From Oscheius sp. JU75 (Eukaryota > Nematoda > Chromadorea > Rhabditida > Rhabditidae), in assembly GCA_037178855.1 (NCBI GenBank), contig JASJZC010000002.1, forward strand, positions 8,692,501 to 8,756,500: DNA of 64,000 bases. Reading direction: 5' to 3'. The first letter of the stretch is position 1. Each line of letters starts with the position of its first letter. Under the pieces are notes generated by a model that did not search any database, had not been told where the DNA came from, and was given only the letters and a program-made list of their open reading frames with translations. Positions 14,401 through 25,670 of the stretch are shown in pieces. The translations under genes and the position numbers were made by a program.

Positions 14401-16422
14401 ACAGGCTGTGGTAGTCCTATCCTTTCCCTACCTGGGACTCTTTGTGATTCATATCCATACTCATAATTCAGTGAACGCTCCACTGATCTCCTACGGCACC
14501 CCGGTCTCTCAACCACCTCCCTACTACGGTGGAGCCGGGACAGCTGCCCGATTCAAGCCCTATGTCGACCCTTCGACCTATGACGACCCGAACCAGGCTT
14601 TGGCTGAATTCACCCTGGAGATTCCACCAGACGCGGTGTATATCACAACGATCATCGGAGGAGGAGAGTTTGGAGATGTCTGCATGGGAAATTTGAGGAA
14701 ATCGGTCGTGGATTCAAGATACAACGGATACGATGAGGTAGGGAAATTTTTGGCAGGGTGGATGATAGTTTTTAGCTGGAAACCGTGGCCATCAAGACCT
14801 TGAAACCTGGAAGTGGAGGGAAAGCGAAGATGGACTTTCTTCTCGAAGCTTCCATCATGGGACAGTTTGCTCATCCGAATGTAATTCGACTAATTGGAGT
14901 CGTAACCAAGTCTGAACCGGCCATGATTGGTAAGGGACAGAGAAACAGATTCACCCATTCCCGTTGTTAGTTTCTCATCTACTGCTTCGCCTAGCTCATT
15001 TTATGCGTGAACGGGAGCAGATTCGTGATCAGCGCCCTCGAAAACCCCCAGAAATTGAGAAACAAAAGTTTTGTAAAAAGCTTTTTTGCCTCTCAACCGT
15101 CCTCTTACATCAAATCCGCTCTTACACTGATTTTTCGCCCTTTGCACTCTTCAACCATTTTTTTCACCAACTCATCAGTCTGCTCCATTAGGATCTCGCG
15201 TCGTTTTGTAGTTTGTTTCTGTGGTTGCGAGACAAAGAGACAGAGACTGAACTTCTATCTTCCAGTGACCGAGTACATGGAAAACGGCTCCCTCGACCAC
15301 TTCCTAAGAGACAAAGATGCTCGCGGGATCGTTCTGTCCTGGAGGAGTCTAGTAGACATGTTGAGAGGAATCGCTGCCGGAATGAAGTACCTGACAGACA
15401 TGGGATATGTCCACAGGGTTTGTCGTTTTTGTCAGCTTCAAACTTCGAGTTTTCAGGATCTGGCGGCTAGAAATGTTCTGGTGGACACGAATTTTAACTG
15501 CAAGATCGCCGATTTTGGGCTATCTCGTGGTGTTGACCAGACCACCGCGGATGCCGAGTACACAACTACTGGGGGTAAGATTCCTGTCCGATGGACAGCT
15601 CCGGAGGCCATTACTCACCGAAAGTTCACCGCGGCTTCGGACGTCTGGAGCTTCGGAGTCCTGATGTGGGAGGTGTGCTCTTTCGGGGAGAGGCCCTATT
15701 GGGACTGGACGAACCAGAAGGTGATCACGGAGATCATGAATGACTACCGTCTGCCTGCACCGATGGACTGTCCTCAGTCTCTCCATCGGATGATGCTCTG
15801 GTGCTGGAAGATCGAAAGGCATGACCGACCAACTTTTGCCCATTTGCTCAGTCTGTTGGAAAAGTATACGAGGACACCGGATTTGATCTATTCGGATGCG
15901 AGCTTTACTGGGAGGTTCAGTGGCAGTGTTCACAAGTGAGTACAGAGAGAGACAGAGGAAAAGAGAAGCAGTGATACATAGGAACAGAGAGACAATGAAA
16001 AAACCGAATTAATTTTCCAGTGTCGGTGTCTACAACATGACTCTGCCTCGTTCTGCTGCCCCGACAACTCCTTGTCCCCCGCCTCCGACCGGCTCTCCAC
16101 CCATTTATCCTCAGCTGGACGATTTCTTGAAGTCGTTGGGACTCCACCACACCAAGGACAAGCTATGTAGTCATGGAGTGAGTACAGTAGGAGAGCTGGC
16201 CCGTAGGAATCATCTGGATCTGCTGGCGATGGGTTAGTTCTGTCTCTGTCTCACATCAGAATGTTTCCAGGCCTCATCTCTGAGGAATATCAAAGAATTC
16301 GTGACGCTCTTCACCAGCTCCAACTTTCTCGTGGTTTGGGAAGGCCAACAGTTTCGTCCACCGGCACCCAGCCACGTCTCTCCGGTCCAGCTATCCGCCA
16401 AGACGAAGGCTTCTTCGTCTAG
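5498..16422 (+). CDS. Eph receptor tyrosine kinase (complete, 19 exons)
   Basis: A single-pass receptor kinase that would bind ephrins on neighbouring cells and signal in axon guidance and morphogenesis. Exons: 5498-5555, 7222-7301, 9008-9153, 9194-9352, 9725-9863, 10887-11022, 11075-11179, 13022-13177, 13204-13313, 13394-13705, 13752-13931, 13994-14192, 14315-14380, 14472-14737, 14776-14929, 15266-15417, 15457-15935, 16021-16232, 16271-16422. All phases agree, giving 1086 residues, near the family's usual size. In order: a signal peptide (about 1-18), the ephrin-binding domain (about 20-200), a cysteine-rich EGF-like region (about 225-330), two FN3 domains, a transmembrane helix (about 547-570), the juxtamembrane [10 protein letters not shown] phosphotyrosine pair, and the kinase. 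The kinase keeps GGGEFG, VAIK, HRDLAARN, DFG and a WTAPEA activation-loop end. A SAM domain follows (about 995-1060), then a C-terminus FFV that could bind a PDZ domain. All catalytic residues are present. Introns 1, 2, 5 and 7 are long and repeat-rich. The single nematode ortholog is usually called vab-1. Confidence 0.96.
7722..7796 (-). repeat. tRNA-like sequence in Eph intron 2
   Basis: On the minus strand this stretch has an A-box-like GGCTCAGGTGGTAAG and a B box GTGTTCGAATCCC at the right spacing. The would-be acceptor arms do not pair, and an A-rich stretch follows. It is probably a tRNA-derived SINE or tRNA relic inserted in the intron. A functional tRNA cannot be excluded without a covariance-model search. 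Confidence 0.5.
10622..10755. mobile_element. Small MITE-like element in Eph intron 5
   Basis: The ends are inverted copies: CTCTTTTCGGG on the left and CCCGAAAAAGAG on the right. The interior carries CTACAACTTTGCAAAACAT. The same interior motif and CCCGAAA-type ends recur in Eph intron 4 (about 9410-9680) and in the P-glycoprotein gene at 54523-54627. This indicates a short dispersed non-autonomous element family. Confidence 0.55.
15018..15047. repeat. 30-bp dispersed repeat in Eph intron 15
   Basis: This 30-bp stretch, starting CAGATTCGTGATCAG, is repeated with one mismatch at 36674-36703, next to a tRNA-like module. It is probably an edge of the same SINE-like family. Confidence 0.5.
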
Positions 16423-16907
16423 TAGACTCATTCCCAGTGTACATGTTCCATTTCCAGTCTCTCCCAATGCAGGTATTCGACGAAATCCGATGACAATTCC
16501 ATCCTTTTTCATTTTTTAAAATAGCTACTCGGGTCCAACAATCACTCTCTTGCACTGTTTTGGTGCCTTGTCCCTTCAGCCTTTCTGTCCGCTTAATCCA
16601 TGTTCCAAAATCCTTTACATTCGGGTGCTACCTTTTTCTTAAAATGTCAACCTTGAACCTTTTAATTTTACCTCAAAGAGTCATTTTAGTTTGTCATAGA
16701 GATGCATTTATTATGTATGTGAATACGGTGTCGCTGGTAATAAAAGCGAATTTAAGATTTTTATGGTCTAGCACAGTGAGAGACAAGAAGACAGAAAGAG
16801 AGAGAGAGAGAGAGACAGCGTCTAGACTAGAACCGTTTACTCAAAAATAAACTCTTATTACGCTTCTTCTGAGGAAGAATAGCCAAAATATTTAACTACA
16901 CAGCAGA
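16423..16907. other. Eph 3' flank, no gene seen
   Basis: This stretch holds the downstream flank of the Eph gene. It includes an AAATAA-type polyadenylation-like signal near 16846-16851 and a GA-dinucleotide run at about 16796-16815. I see no coding sequence on either strand. Confidence 0.5.
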
Positions 16908-18557
16908 CTAACAGCTCTCTGCATTCCATTTTTCATCTCGGCCAAGTTCTCGACAGATTCTGTCCTTGCTCGTCGAGCAATGATACCTGAAAGACCAGCA
17001 TTGTTGACTTTTAGCGCTAAGCGGCTCCAAGAAAAAGATGTGTAAACGGCCTCGTTCCCAGAGGCAGAGCTCCTGGGAACCTATCATTGCTCGCACTTTT
17101 TGCCCCCGCGATTTGTTTGTCTGACTAAGGAGGGTCGTCGATCGATGTCCTTTGTCTGAACCGCTTGTATATATTAGTGGCAGGCAAGGCATTTATACTG
17201 GCCGCAAACTTAGGGGTCAATGTGGTTCGGGGGAAGGAGTGGGAACAAGATATATTCTCTTTCTCTCTATTTCTCTGTCTCTAGCTTTGTCTCTCTGTAT
17301 CTCTGTTCTCACCTCTGCATCTCAGCTGGAGAGCATCCTCCAAGTCCTCGTAAACCGTTCCCGACAGCTCGCGGAACACACGTCTCATCTCCATCTGAAT
17401 AGCTCGGTCATTGTATCTTGCGGCCCAAACACATAGAGACAGATAGCCATGACAGAAGGGGTCAACTCACATGGTACTTGTTGTATTGAAGTAGCCAATC
17501 AATCCGATCCTCGTTGATGTTCGACTGGTCAATGTTGTAGCGAAGAAGATTCTCAGTCAGAGTCATGTCCAAGTCGAGATTGATCAGATAGGGAAGGACT
17601 TTGTCCTGCAATACTGTCTCTCAGTCTCTCTGCCTCTTCCTTTCTCCTGCAAGCAAATCCCGCAATTATAATGCGATTTTTACGACAGGTTTAGGGAGAA
17701 GAGATCCTTGATATGCTAATGGGAGAGAGAAAGGTGCGGAGCGCAAAGCGAAAGGATTGTCATGTGATCGGACCAACTCGCCTTCAGTTCTTTCAGGAGA
17801 TCTGGTGCTTGTTCTCGAAGAGACATGACATCAGAAGTGAAGTCAGAGACGAGGCAGACGATGGTGTCTAGCTGGAAGATGTCAGCGTGATAAGAGTCAT
17901 TGACAGAGACAAGAGAAAACAGACAGAATTCGGATAGCATTGGTAAACATAGTAGCAAAAGCAAGAGACAGAAAGTCAGGCGAACAGAGAGAGACAGAGA
18001 GAAACAGAAAAACAGGGAGACAGGAAGGCATAGAGACGGAGAGACCGAAAAACAGGGGGACGAAGAGACAGCGACAGAGAAATAGAAACAATATAAAACA
18101 GAAAAAGCCAAGGACAAAGAGACAGACAAAGCGAAAAAACTGAACGAGAGAGTAGCAGGGACATGGTGACAGACACATTATAGGCTGTTGATAGTCACAG
18201 TCTGACAAAGATAGCACGGATAAAACGGTCTAACAGAGGCAGGGATAGAAGCTTTTCACCCACCTTTCTACAGATATTTGCTGTGATGGTCATAACCTCC
18301 ATCTTATCTACATACCGACATTCTGCTACATCTTTCGAGTTTGGAGTTGGAGTAGCAGGATCTGATTCCATGCTCAGAGTAGCAAGAGACAGAGCGTCAT
18401 CCTAAATTTTGTATTGTTTCAGAGAGAGAGAGAGAGACAGTCCTACCCGGCTGTAGTCTATAGAGGGTAGACTACAGGTCGATTCCAAAGAGATAGTATC
18501 CTGACTCAAATGAGGTGACTCGGAGCGATAGGCCGACTGTCCAAGTCTGCGCATCAT
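16908..18557 (-). CDS. Unrecognised spliced gene (about 267 residues, C-terminus uncertain)
   Basis: I do not recognise this protein. The first five exons splice cleanly: 18447-18557, 18264-18401, 17782-17871, 17471-17605 and 17313-17394. An in-frame stop lies just upstream of the start. The third intron has a GC donor (gcgagt). The last exon, 17155-16908, is tentative and supported only by phase and an AG. The N-terminus (starting MMRRLGQSAYRSES) is rich in Ser, Thr, Asp and Glu, so it may be disordered and phosphorylated. Residues about 70-190 look helical and acidic, with segments such as LREQAPDLLKELK, NLDLDMTLTENLLRYNID and MEMRRVFRELSGTVYEDLED. There is no signal peptide or membrane segment. 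The introns are full of GA-rich tracts. It is tail to tail with the Eph gene. I offer no function. Confidence 0.55.
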
Positions 18558-19116
18558 GTCGAAGATTGTTATCTCTTCAAGCTATAAGTTATTGGAACTG
18601 AAATGAAGAAGGGTTTTTGGAGAATATTCGGACCGACCACAAGGGCGGGGGTCGAGATTGGAGATAGGCAGGTTTCATATGGCGGATATGGCGTCCCGCG
18701 CAGCTGATGCCCCGGGCCGGTAATCTTCTGCCTTTTCTCTTTTTGAGGACAAGAAAGTGATTGATTAGCCGCGAGAAAATGGGCAGAATTTTTAAGAGAT
18801 GCAAGGGATAGAGAGGCAGGACAGATAGAAACCTTCCACCCGGACACCCATTTGAGAGTAAAGAACACATCTAGATTTGTGTGGTTTCTTGAAAGTAGAA
18901 GGGATTTGACTTTCCTCTGAGCTCGTTTCAATGAGCAAAAAGCGAATAATAAGGTGTTCGACAATAAGGTGAAAAAGTGCGTTGGCGCAGTGACAGGAGG
19001 CGCCAGCATTAATTGAAGCGGAAATACAAACTCAAAGCAAAAGGACGACAGAGCTGGTTTAAACAAGATCTGTTTCCATAGCGAACATGTTTTATGTATG
19101 ATTCCAAACAAGAACA
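18558..19116. other. Intergenic, no gene seen
   Basis: A long minus-strand open frame spans 18569-19117, but it has no recognisable domain and ends exactly where the last exon of the next kinase-like gene begins. I treat the stretch as the space between two minus-strand genes. Confidence 0.5.
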
Positions 19117-21768
19117 TTACTGTTTATTCCCAATTTTTTTTATTCCCCCTGGCTTTCTCATTTTCACCAAGACTGGTTGCATTGATGGGTTGGATCCCTT
19201 CAAAAACTTCGTATAATGCTCCAACTGATACTCCAACCGTGGTGTCGTTTCGTTCATAATTGGCCAATTATCATCTAGTATTTTCTGCAGCCTATCACAA
19301 GCAACATCCATTGTGGGACGTTCGGCGACATCAGCGGAATACATTCTAAAAAGAACAGAGTTTTAAAATGTTGATGCAAATGTATGTACCCTCTAGCTAA
19401 GGTGGCCACCTCAGGAACTATTTTGAAGAGGATGAGCATCATTTTCTTTGAATCTTCGGCGACACCATCGCATTCGAAGGTAGGGTATTTGGAATTGGGA
19501 TGTGGATTTCCAAATCTTTCCAAAAAATTTTGGAAAACCAAATTCCAAGTGTTTTTCACTTTATTCCTCTGTTCCGCAAACATAGATTCTGGAGTTCTAA
19601 AATAAAATGTATGATCTATCTCTACTGTTTTGATATTTAGGAAGATTTGGATATGTAAAAACAAAACGGTTATCACGAAAACATAGATATAGTTTGACAG
19701 TTGAGGCAGATAAAGTGACATGGATAAATGTAGACAACAAGCGGATGACGGAGGGATTGAGAGGAGCCTAGTAGAGAGACAGGGTGTAAAAAGGACTGAG
19801 AGATAGAAACAATAGTCTAACACAGAAAATATGGCAACAAAGACGACAAACAAAAAGACAAGTCAGTGAGACAGGGTGACAGGAAGGTAAAAGAGCATTC
19901 CACCAGTTGAAGGAATAAAATGACAGGCAGTGGAAGAGACAAAGAGATATGTTGCCTAGCACAAACGAAATCACCTTTAATTTGTTTTTTTGAATTTTCG
20001 GCTCTTAAATTATCTTGAAATTAAACTAGCAAACTCACACTTTGAACAGAATGCAGAAGATGGTTCTTCCCAAACTGAAGACGTCGGTCTTATTACAGTA
20101 ATCACGCTGGTAATAGTTCGGCAGGCTCCCCCCTTCAAGTCAAAAATTACGGTAGTTGCCCCCCTTTGTCTAAAATCGTGTTTTTCTCATAAAATTTATT
20201 AATTTTTGCAGTTTATAACTGCGTTTATCAAATCCAGCGTGCAAAAAGAACCCTTTAGAACATGCAAAACGTCATAAATAACAGGGAAATCAGAGAACTG
20301 TAAGTTTGAGACAAACCTCGAATAACTCGTTCTTTTCCGTAGTTTTTTCACTTGTCTTACATTCTAGGGGGTTTTTTTACACGCTGGATTCGGTAAAAGC
20401 CGTCAAAAATTGAAAAAGTTGGTGAATTTCATCGGAAAAACCTATTCTGAGCGATATTGTAAAAGCGCGCCAAAAATTTAAACGAAAGGGGGCGCCTGCC
20501 GAACTATTACCATCACGCTCAGCTTCGTTTTCGATCTCAGTGGCTCGGTAACCAGGAGTTCCTCGCTCACTAGTATGCTCAACGACAGCCGATTCCTTCG
20601 GCAGAGCGGTACAGTCAGAGAAGTCACAGATCTTGACAGTTTTCAGATCAGTGGAAGTAAAGAGAATGCTGAAACAAAAAATGTGCGTCCTTACAAACAA
20701 AAATACTTGGCTGGCTTCAAATCCCTGTGAATTATACCGTGATCATGAAGGTGCTTTACGGCATCAGCTATTTGCTTAATCCAGCTTATCTGATAGAGGT
20801 CATAAGAACAAATTTCGTCGCTTCCACTGATTTCTAGAACTTTTAGAAGAGGAAAAGCATACATAGGAATTAGTTGAAACATCTGCGGCCCGTTTTTTTC
20901 GATCACTGAATTTGATTAAGAAGGAAGACAATCAGAAAGGATAGGTACACACCAAACTTGTATGGATAGGTCTCGCAAATCACTATCTACTTTTTAGGTA
21001 ACTGCTTCTACAGTGTATTTTTTGCATTTTCATTCCACACAAATGCACACAAGCTACGGTTCTGAAACAAAAAAGAAATCTTTTTTAGCTGGCTTTACCA
21101 ACATTTTTTCGTTTTTTTTTGTCGCATTACCGTGACATGGGTGTATTTGTGCCATGAAAGGAGAGAAAATGCAGAAAATGATCATAGAATCAGCTAAAAA
21201 GTAAGAAAAAAAAATGACGACGCACAAGACTCGATTTTCAAAAGTCCTTTTGGCGAGACCTATATTTGTTTGATATATACTTTCATTTTTGAAGTTTGCG
21301 ATCGTTTTATACCTTTTTCCAGACTGCCGCCTGCGCAATATTCGAGAACTACGCCTTTTTGGGCACGAGAGTTGACAGATTTGGCATAAACGCCAAGAAG
21401 TTTCACAATGCCTCTATGGCCATTTGCCTAAAATCTTTTTTTTTTCAAAATAAACCTGTTGAACCGTTTTCAGATTTCTTATTTCGCTAGTTATGCGATC
21501 CAAATAATGCTCGCTGATATCATACTGTTTCACAGCAACACGCTTTCTAAATGACTTTGAAGGATAAACTTTTCTCACCAACCTGCTCCGTATTATTCTC
21601 GCCTTTCTGACGTAACCTTGGCTTCCTTCTCCAAGATGTTCACCAATTTTTATGTCTATTCCTTCTACAAAGACTTTCAAGCCATCCTGAACCATGAGTG
21701 AAGATGAATTCTTCAAAACTCACGAATATATCTTCAGTAGGAGAATATATCTTCAGTCCTGTGAACAT
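19117..21768 (-). pseudogene. Divergent protein kinase-like gene, copy 1, interrupted by a MITE
   Basis: Exons (minus): 21724-21768, 21456-21686, 21313-21427, 20951-20986, 20695-20905, 20520-20668 continuing at 20039-20108, 19390-19596, 19117-19345. It encodes a kinase fold. The glycine loop GEGSQGYV and the VAVK lysine are present, as are a hinge-like VVLEYCAGGSLEK and HRDLKP. The asparagine expected after HRDLKP is not where kinases have it (PAKYFC follows). DFG is replaced by DFS, and APE by ATE. A TDVFSLGRTI helix and an ERPTMD C-lobe end follow. The exon coding the activation loop carries a 403-bp MITE (20109-20511). Reading into it soon meets a stop, and the simplest splice across it shifts the frame, so the C-lobe is probably lost. 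The coding frame before and after the insertion is intact, so the damage looks recent. The start overlaps the end of CSN1 in another frame. Copy 2 lies at 25950-29236. Confidence 0.7.
20101..20519. mobile_element. MITE with 8-bp target-site duplication inside kinase copy 1
   Basis: The element spans 20109-20511 and begins GGTAATAGTTCGGCAGGC, with the inverted copy at its other end. ATCACGCT flanks it on both sides (20101-20108 and 20512-20519) as a perfect 8-bp target-site duplication. An internal inverted pair (AATCCAGCGTG near 20231, CACGCTGGATT near 20381) adds further hairpin potential. There is no transposase. An 8-bp duplication is typical of hAT-type transposases, so I infer hAT-type mobilisation. 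It split a kinase exon whose two halves still match uninterrupted copy 2. Confidence 0.9.
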
Positions 21769-23955
21769 TCGGGCCTAAAATAAATTGTTGAAAATTCAAA
21801 AAAAGCACCAATATGTGAGATGACGGCTTTGCAGATGGCTCCATTGGCTGTCTCGCAGATCTGGTCATGCATCTTGTCAAAGTGTAAAATCGTTTGGGTA
21901 CGTTTGTCAATTTGATGGATGACTCTTCCTACTGCATCGATTCTGGCCTGGATCTTGTTCTGTTCGATGAGGGCCACAAGTTCGTCTTCCATCTGAGATT
22001 TTGGCCATAGTTATTGTTCGCACCATTTTTGTTAGCCAAAAGAATGACAAAGAAACATTTAAAAGACAAGGGGGTTTCGAATCTGGGACTCCAAAAGTTG
22101 GTCCATTCCCTAAGAGGACTTTGCCCCTAGAAAGCGAAATGGAGCATAGCTTTGCTCAGTGGCAATCAAAAATGAGACATATACTCTAAGATGAGGCGTT
22201 TTTCTGGTACAAATTCTATCAAAACTTACTTGAATGGGAGAGACGCGGAAAGCATCTGCCATCACATCGAGTCTGGCCGTGGCGAATGGTCGCACGTACT
22301 GGATGATGGCCTTCTGACGGATGAGCTTGTAGATGTTGTCGACGTGGCTGGCAATAGCGGGATTTAGGTAGAACTGAAATTCTTGTCTCCCAGCCCAAAA
22401 ACAATAAAATACAGAGTCCTTTCGCTGGGTCAGAATGTCCAGACAGCGGCCGAAATCGCTGCGAATGAAGGCTGTGAGGAGCTCGATGAGGCGGGGCTCT
22501 GCTTCGAGGAACTTGCGACAGAGACTGTCCGTCAGTACTTTCTTTTTCAACTCAGACCTGTCCAGGGAGACGAGGGCGCAGAGGGTTGTGTAGACAGCAA
22601 TATCGGAGCTGGAGAAGAGCCAGCTGGTTCCCATCAGGTCCACATCGACCTTGACCAGCTTCTCTAGCGCGTCCTTGTACGCCTGGCTCTTCAGACGACA
22701 CACGCCAGAGAGCGCGTCGATTTTTGCCTGAATTTTGAAGCAATAAACAAACAGTTTGAGCTTTTGAGGCTAACCGACTGAGCCAGTCGGGAAAGATGGC
22801 CTGAACAAAAAAGCCTACCTGACAGGTTCCGATGAGGACTCGATTGACCTTGGAATGCGAGTCCACATGGCTGTTGTCAGCGTTGGGGCGACGATTCGAA
22901 TTCAAGGCGACCTCTTCCGCTTCTTCGGCCTCGACTATGCTCCTCTGGGCCTGCGAGATCAGCGCGTCCACTTTCGTCCATTCGCCAGCACTGACCGTGA
23001 TCTCGATCCACTCCAGCCACATCTCAACTTACATTTTTCAAAATGAAAAAAAGTAAAGATACCTTCATGATGTGATTGAGCTGGGTGCAATACTCGCGCA
23101 TTCCTCGCCCGTACAGTCTCAGCGCCTCAAAGTAGTTGCCCATCGTGACGTATTGAGCGAAAAGATCTTGCATGGCTCGCCGCGTCGACTCCTTCACTCC
23201 CTCGTCTTTCATCTTCTTGTACTCGGCCTGAAGCAGCTCGAGCACATTGGCCACCTTTGCCTGAGTTTCCTCCATCCAGCGCTGGTCCGGCTGCGGGATT
23301 TCGAGGTGTCTCTGAAATTTTGACATGTTTTTTGGTAGAATGTTTGGAAACGAGGATTCTGATCTTAAACTGATGCTAAACTGACCGTGATATTCGCATT
23401 GCGATCCCAATTGTCGATGCAGCCCAGGAGAAGATTGTAGCGCAAGACATTCATCGTGTTTTCCTTCAGATTGCGGGCCAGGGCGATGGCGGCGTCTCGT
23501 CGAAGAACCGGGCAGTGGTCCATGATTAACTGGAGCCTGGAAATAGTATATAAGCTTTCAATAAAATTTTTTTTTTTTAGAAAAAAAAACCATTAAAAGT
23601 ACCTTTCATGAAGCGTGGATCCTTGAAATGTGTTGCAAACGGCCTCTAGATCCACGGCCTCCGTCATAACGACAATCTCACTCTCCGCCTTCTTGATGGC
23701 CTGCAGGGCAGCATCTAAAAACCAAATTTTATTGAAAGCTGATCCAAAAAGTCTACTCAAGTACGGGCCGGTGGAGATTTTAGCTGCTTCAGGCGGGGCC
23801 GGAGTGGGTTCCATGTCGGCGACGGCGTTGAACTCTTCCTGGTTCGAGTTGCTGGCGTCGAGTAATTCCGTTATGTCGTCCTGGGCCTCCTCCACTTCAA
23901 TATTATCCTGGTTATCCAGCACCCCATTGTCGGGATCTGGCACGGAGGCGGACAT
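21734..23955 (-). CDS. COP9 signalosome subunit 1 (CSN1/GPS1)
   Basis: A PCI-domain scaffold subunit of the COP9 signalosome, which removes NEDD8 from cullin ubiquitin ligases. Exons (minus): 23757-23955, 23603-23714, 23386-23536, 23063-23311, 22819-23022, 22413-22727, 22230-22373, 21809-21992 and a tentative 21734-21774. Together these give about 530 residues, a normal size. The N-terminus is an acidic, disordered stretch beginning MSASVPDPDNG. Helical repeats follow, with IMDHCPVLRRDAAIALARN matching the CSN1 N-domain, then the PCI region with SSSDIAVYTTLCALVSLDR, KAIIQYVRPF and MEDELVALIEQNKIQARID. These lines match CSN1 rather than its proteasome paralog RPN7. Without the last splice the frame ends at 21753. 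The final residues overlap kinase copy 1's first exon. An AG seven bases before the ATG may be a trans-splice site. Confidence 0.9.
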
Positions 23956-24099
23956 GGTTTTTCTAAATGTACCCGGATTTGTTTGTAAAGGTAAGAGCAA
24001 GAATTCAAAACAAGAAATTAGCTTCCTGAACAGGAAAGTAAGAAAATGCTGAGCATTTTTCGTGAGGAAGTTTCTCAACCAAAGGAACGGTCCAAAATT

Positions 24100-24200
24100 G
24101 CATTTCTATGTCTATTCCTTCGACAGAGCTATCCTGAACCATGAGTGAAGATGAATGCTTCAAAACTCACGAGTATATCTTCAGTAGGAGATGCCAGCAT
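24100..24200 (-). pseudogene. Kinase-like gene 5' fragment
   Basis: Reading on the minus strand, this has the same first exon as kinase copy 2 (MLASPTEDI), the same short intron, and a damaged start of exon 2. A deletion removed part of it, and unrelated sequence follows just upstream of CSN1. About 300 bp further upstream (to about 24440) also matches the 5' flank of copy 2. It is a truncated duplicate without the kinase domain. Confidence 0.75.
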
Positions 24201-25560
24201 GTCGGAACGAGTTGTAATTAGAGGAGCTCGGGGGCAAGTATTGGTGACAATCGTTATCAGAGCAAAAAACGGCTCTAATCACTAGACAATCACTGTACGC
24301 GAGGTTTCATAACAATCTGTATCTACAGCGAAAAATGCTTTATAAATGACAAGAGTGGGGTTCGGGCCAAGAGGAGCCAGGTAAAAACAGCGACTGCACT
24401 GCTTCTAGCGTTCCTCAAATAGTATGGTCAAAACTAAGTCATTTTGAGCTAGGGCCGGTACACGGCGCGTTATGCGCGTCGCCACTTTTTCAAACTGGGC
24501 GCAAATGCCGCTCGTTTCCTTAAGTACAGTATTGTACAGAAAATCTGGTTTAAACCGATTTTGGCACAGAATACCCTACATTAATCTAAAAAGCGGCTAG
24601 AGAACTAATTTTGTATTCCCGCCCTCGAAATAGGAATATGGCGCGAGAAAAATTGGCGACGCTTTTTGCATAGGCATAACACGCCGTGGGTAGCGCAAAA
24701 GACACTCCCTAAACTTTATGCAAATACTCTGTATCAGTTTATTTAGGTTCAATGGTCATCCAATAGTATCATGAGATAACATCGGCTATTTTTTGAACAG
24801 TATCAAAAATTGTTTCGGGTTTCGATTCGAATGCATTCGAGTTTAAAAGCATCCGAGATTTCTGACGCATCTGATACTCTATAGCTCTCGCCAAAATCAC
24901 TTTCGAAAATCGAGTCCCGTATTGGTCTCGCAGCGAACTCCCCGCGCGAGTTTTTCGGCGGGAATTCGGATGGTGAACCCGCGAATTTTTAAAATGAACA
25001 GCAAAACAGCTTTTTTTATATGAAGACGGCAGAAATTGTAAAAATGACCGTATTTAGGCAATTTTATAAATAGAGATTTTTTTGCAAAAAAATATTGTTT
25101 CCGAAAATTTGAATGAAAAACTCGAATATCCGCCTGTCTCTCTGTTTCACTCTCTACCTGTCTCTCCGTCTCTCTGTCTGTTTCCCTGTCTTTCTGTCTC
25201 TCTGTCTTTCTGTATTATATCTCTCTAACAGTCGGCTCCGCCGTTTGGCGACGCCGCTACTAGTCTTTAATATTCGTGCTTTTTTGTAAACGTCGTTTCT
25301 TGAGTTTGGAAAGAAGTGGGTGATAGAAAGTAGTTGAAAGTTCGAGCATCCTTCAAAGCTAAAAAGTAGTTGGTCAAAGAAGAATGTCTCAGTCTATCAT
25401 TCTCTCCTTCTGTCTGTCTCTCTCTTCCTGTCTCTTTGTCTCTCCATCTCTCTGTTTCTCTCTCTCTGTCCGTCATCCTGTCTCTCACTTTCTTTGTCTT
25501 TGTGTCTACCCCTGTCTCTCTCACGCTGCCTCTATTCCCCTCTGTCTCGCTCAGTCTTAC
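24201..25560. other. Region without genes upstream of CSN1
   Basis: The part to about 24800 is a diverged duplicate of 29210-29640, the 5' flank of kinase copy 2. The rest is AT-rich and ends in long CT-rich tracts (about 25131-25224 and 25385-25560). No further coding exon is visible. Confidence 0.5.
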
Positions 25561-25650
25561 TTCTCCAAGATGTTCACCAATTTTTATGTCTATTCCTCCG
25601 ACAAAGACTTTCAAGCTATCCTGAACCTTGAATGAAGATGAATGCTTCAG
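25561..25650 (-). pseudogene. Kinase-like gene exon 2 fragment
   Basis: On the minus strand this encodes DSLKVFVGGIDIKIGEHLGE, matching the start of exon 2 in both kinase copies, and then runs straight into a CT-rich tract. The rest of the domain is absent. It is a broken duplicate. Confidence 0.7.
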
Positions 25651-25670
25651 AGCGAAATCCTTTTCGGTCC

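Noticed and set aside
18569-19117. Minus-strand open frame of 182 codons
   Set aside because: No domain, hydrophobic low-complexity composition and no splice partner.
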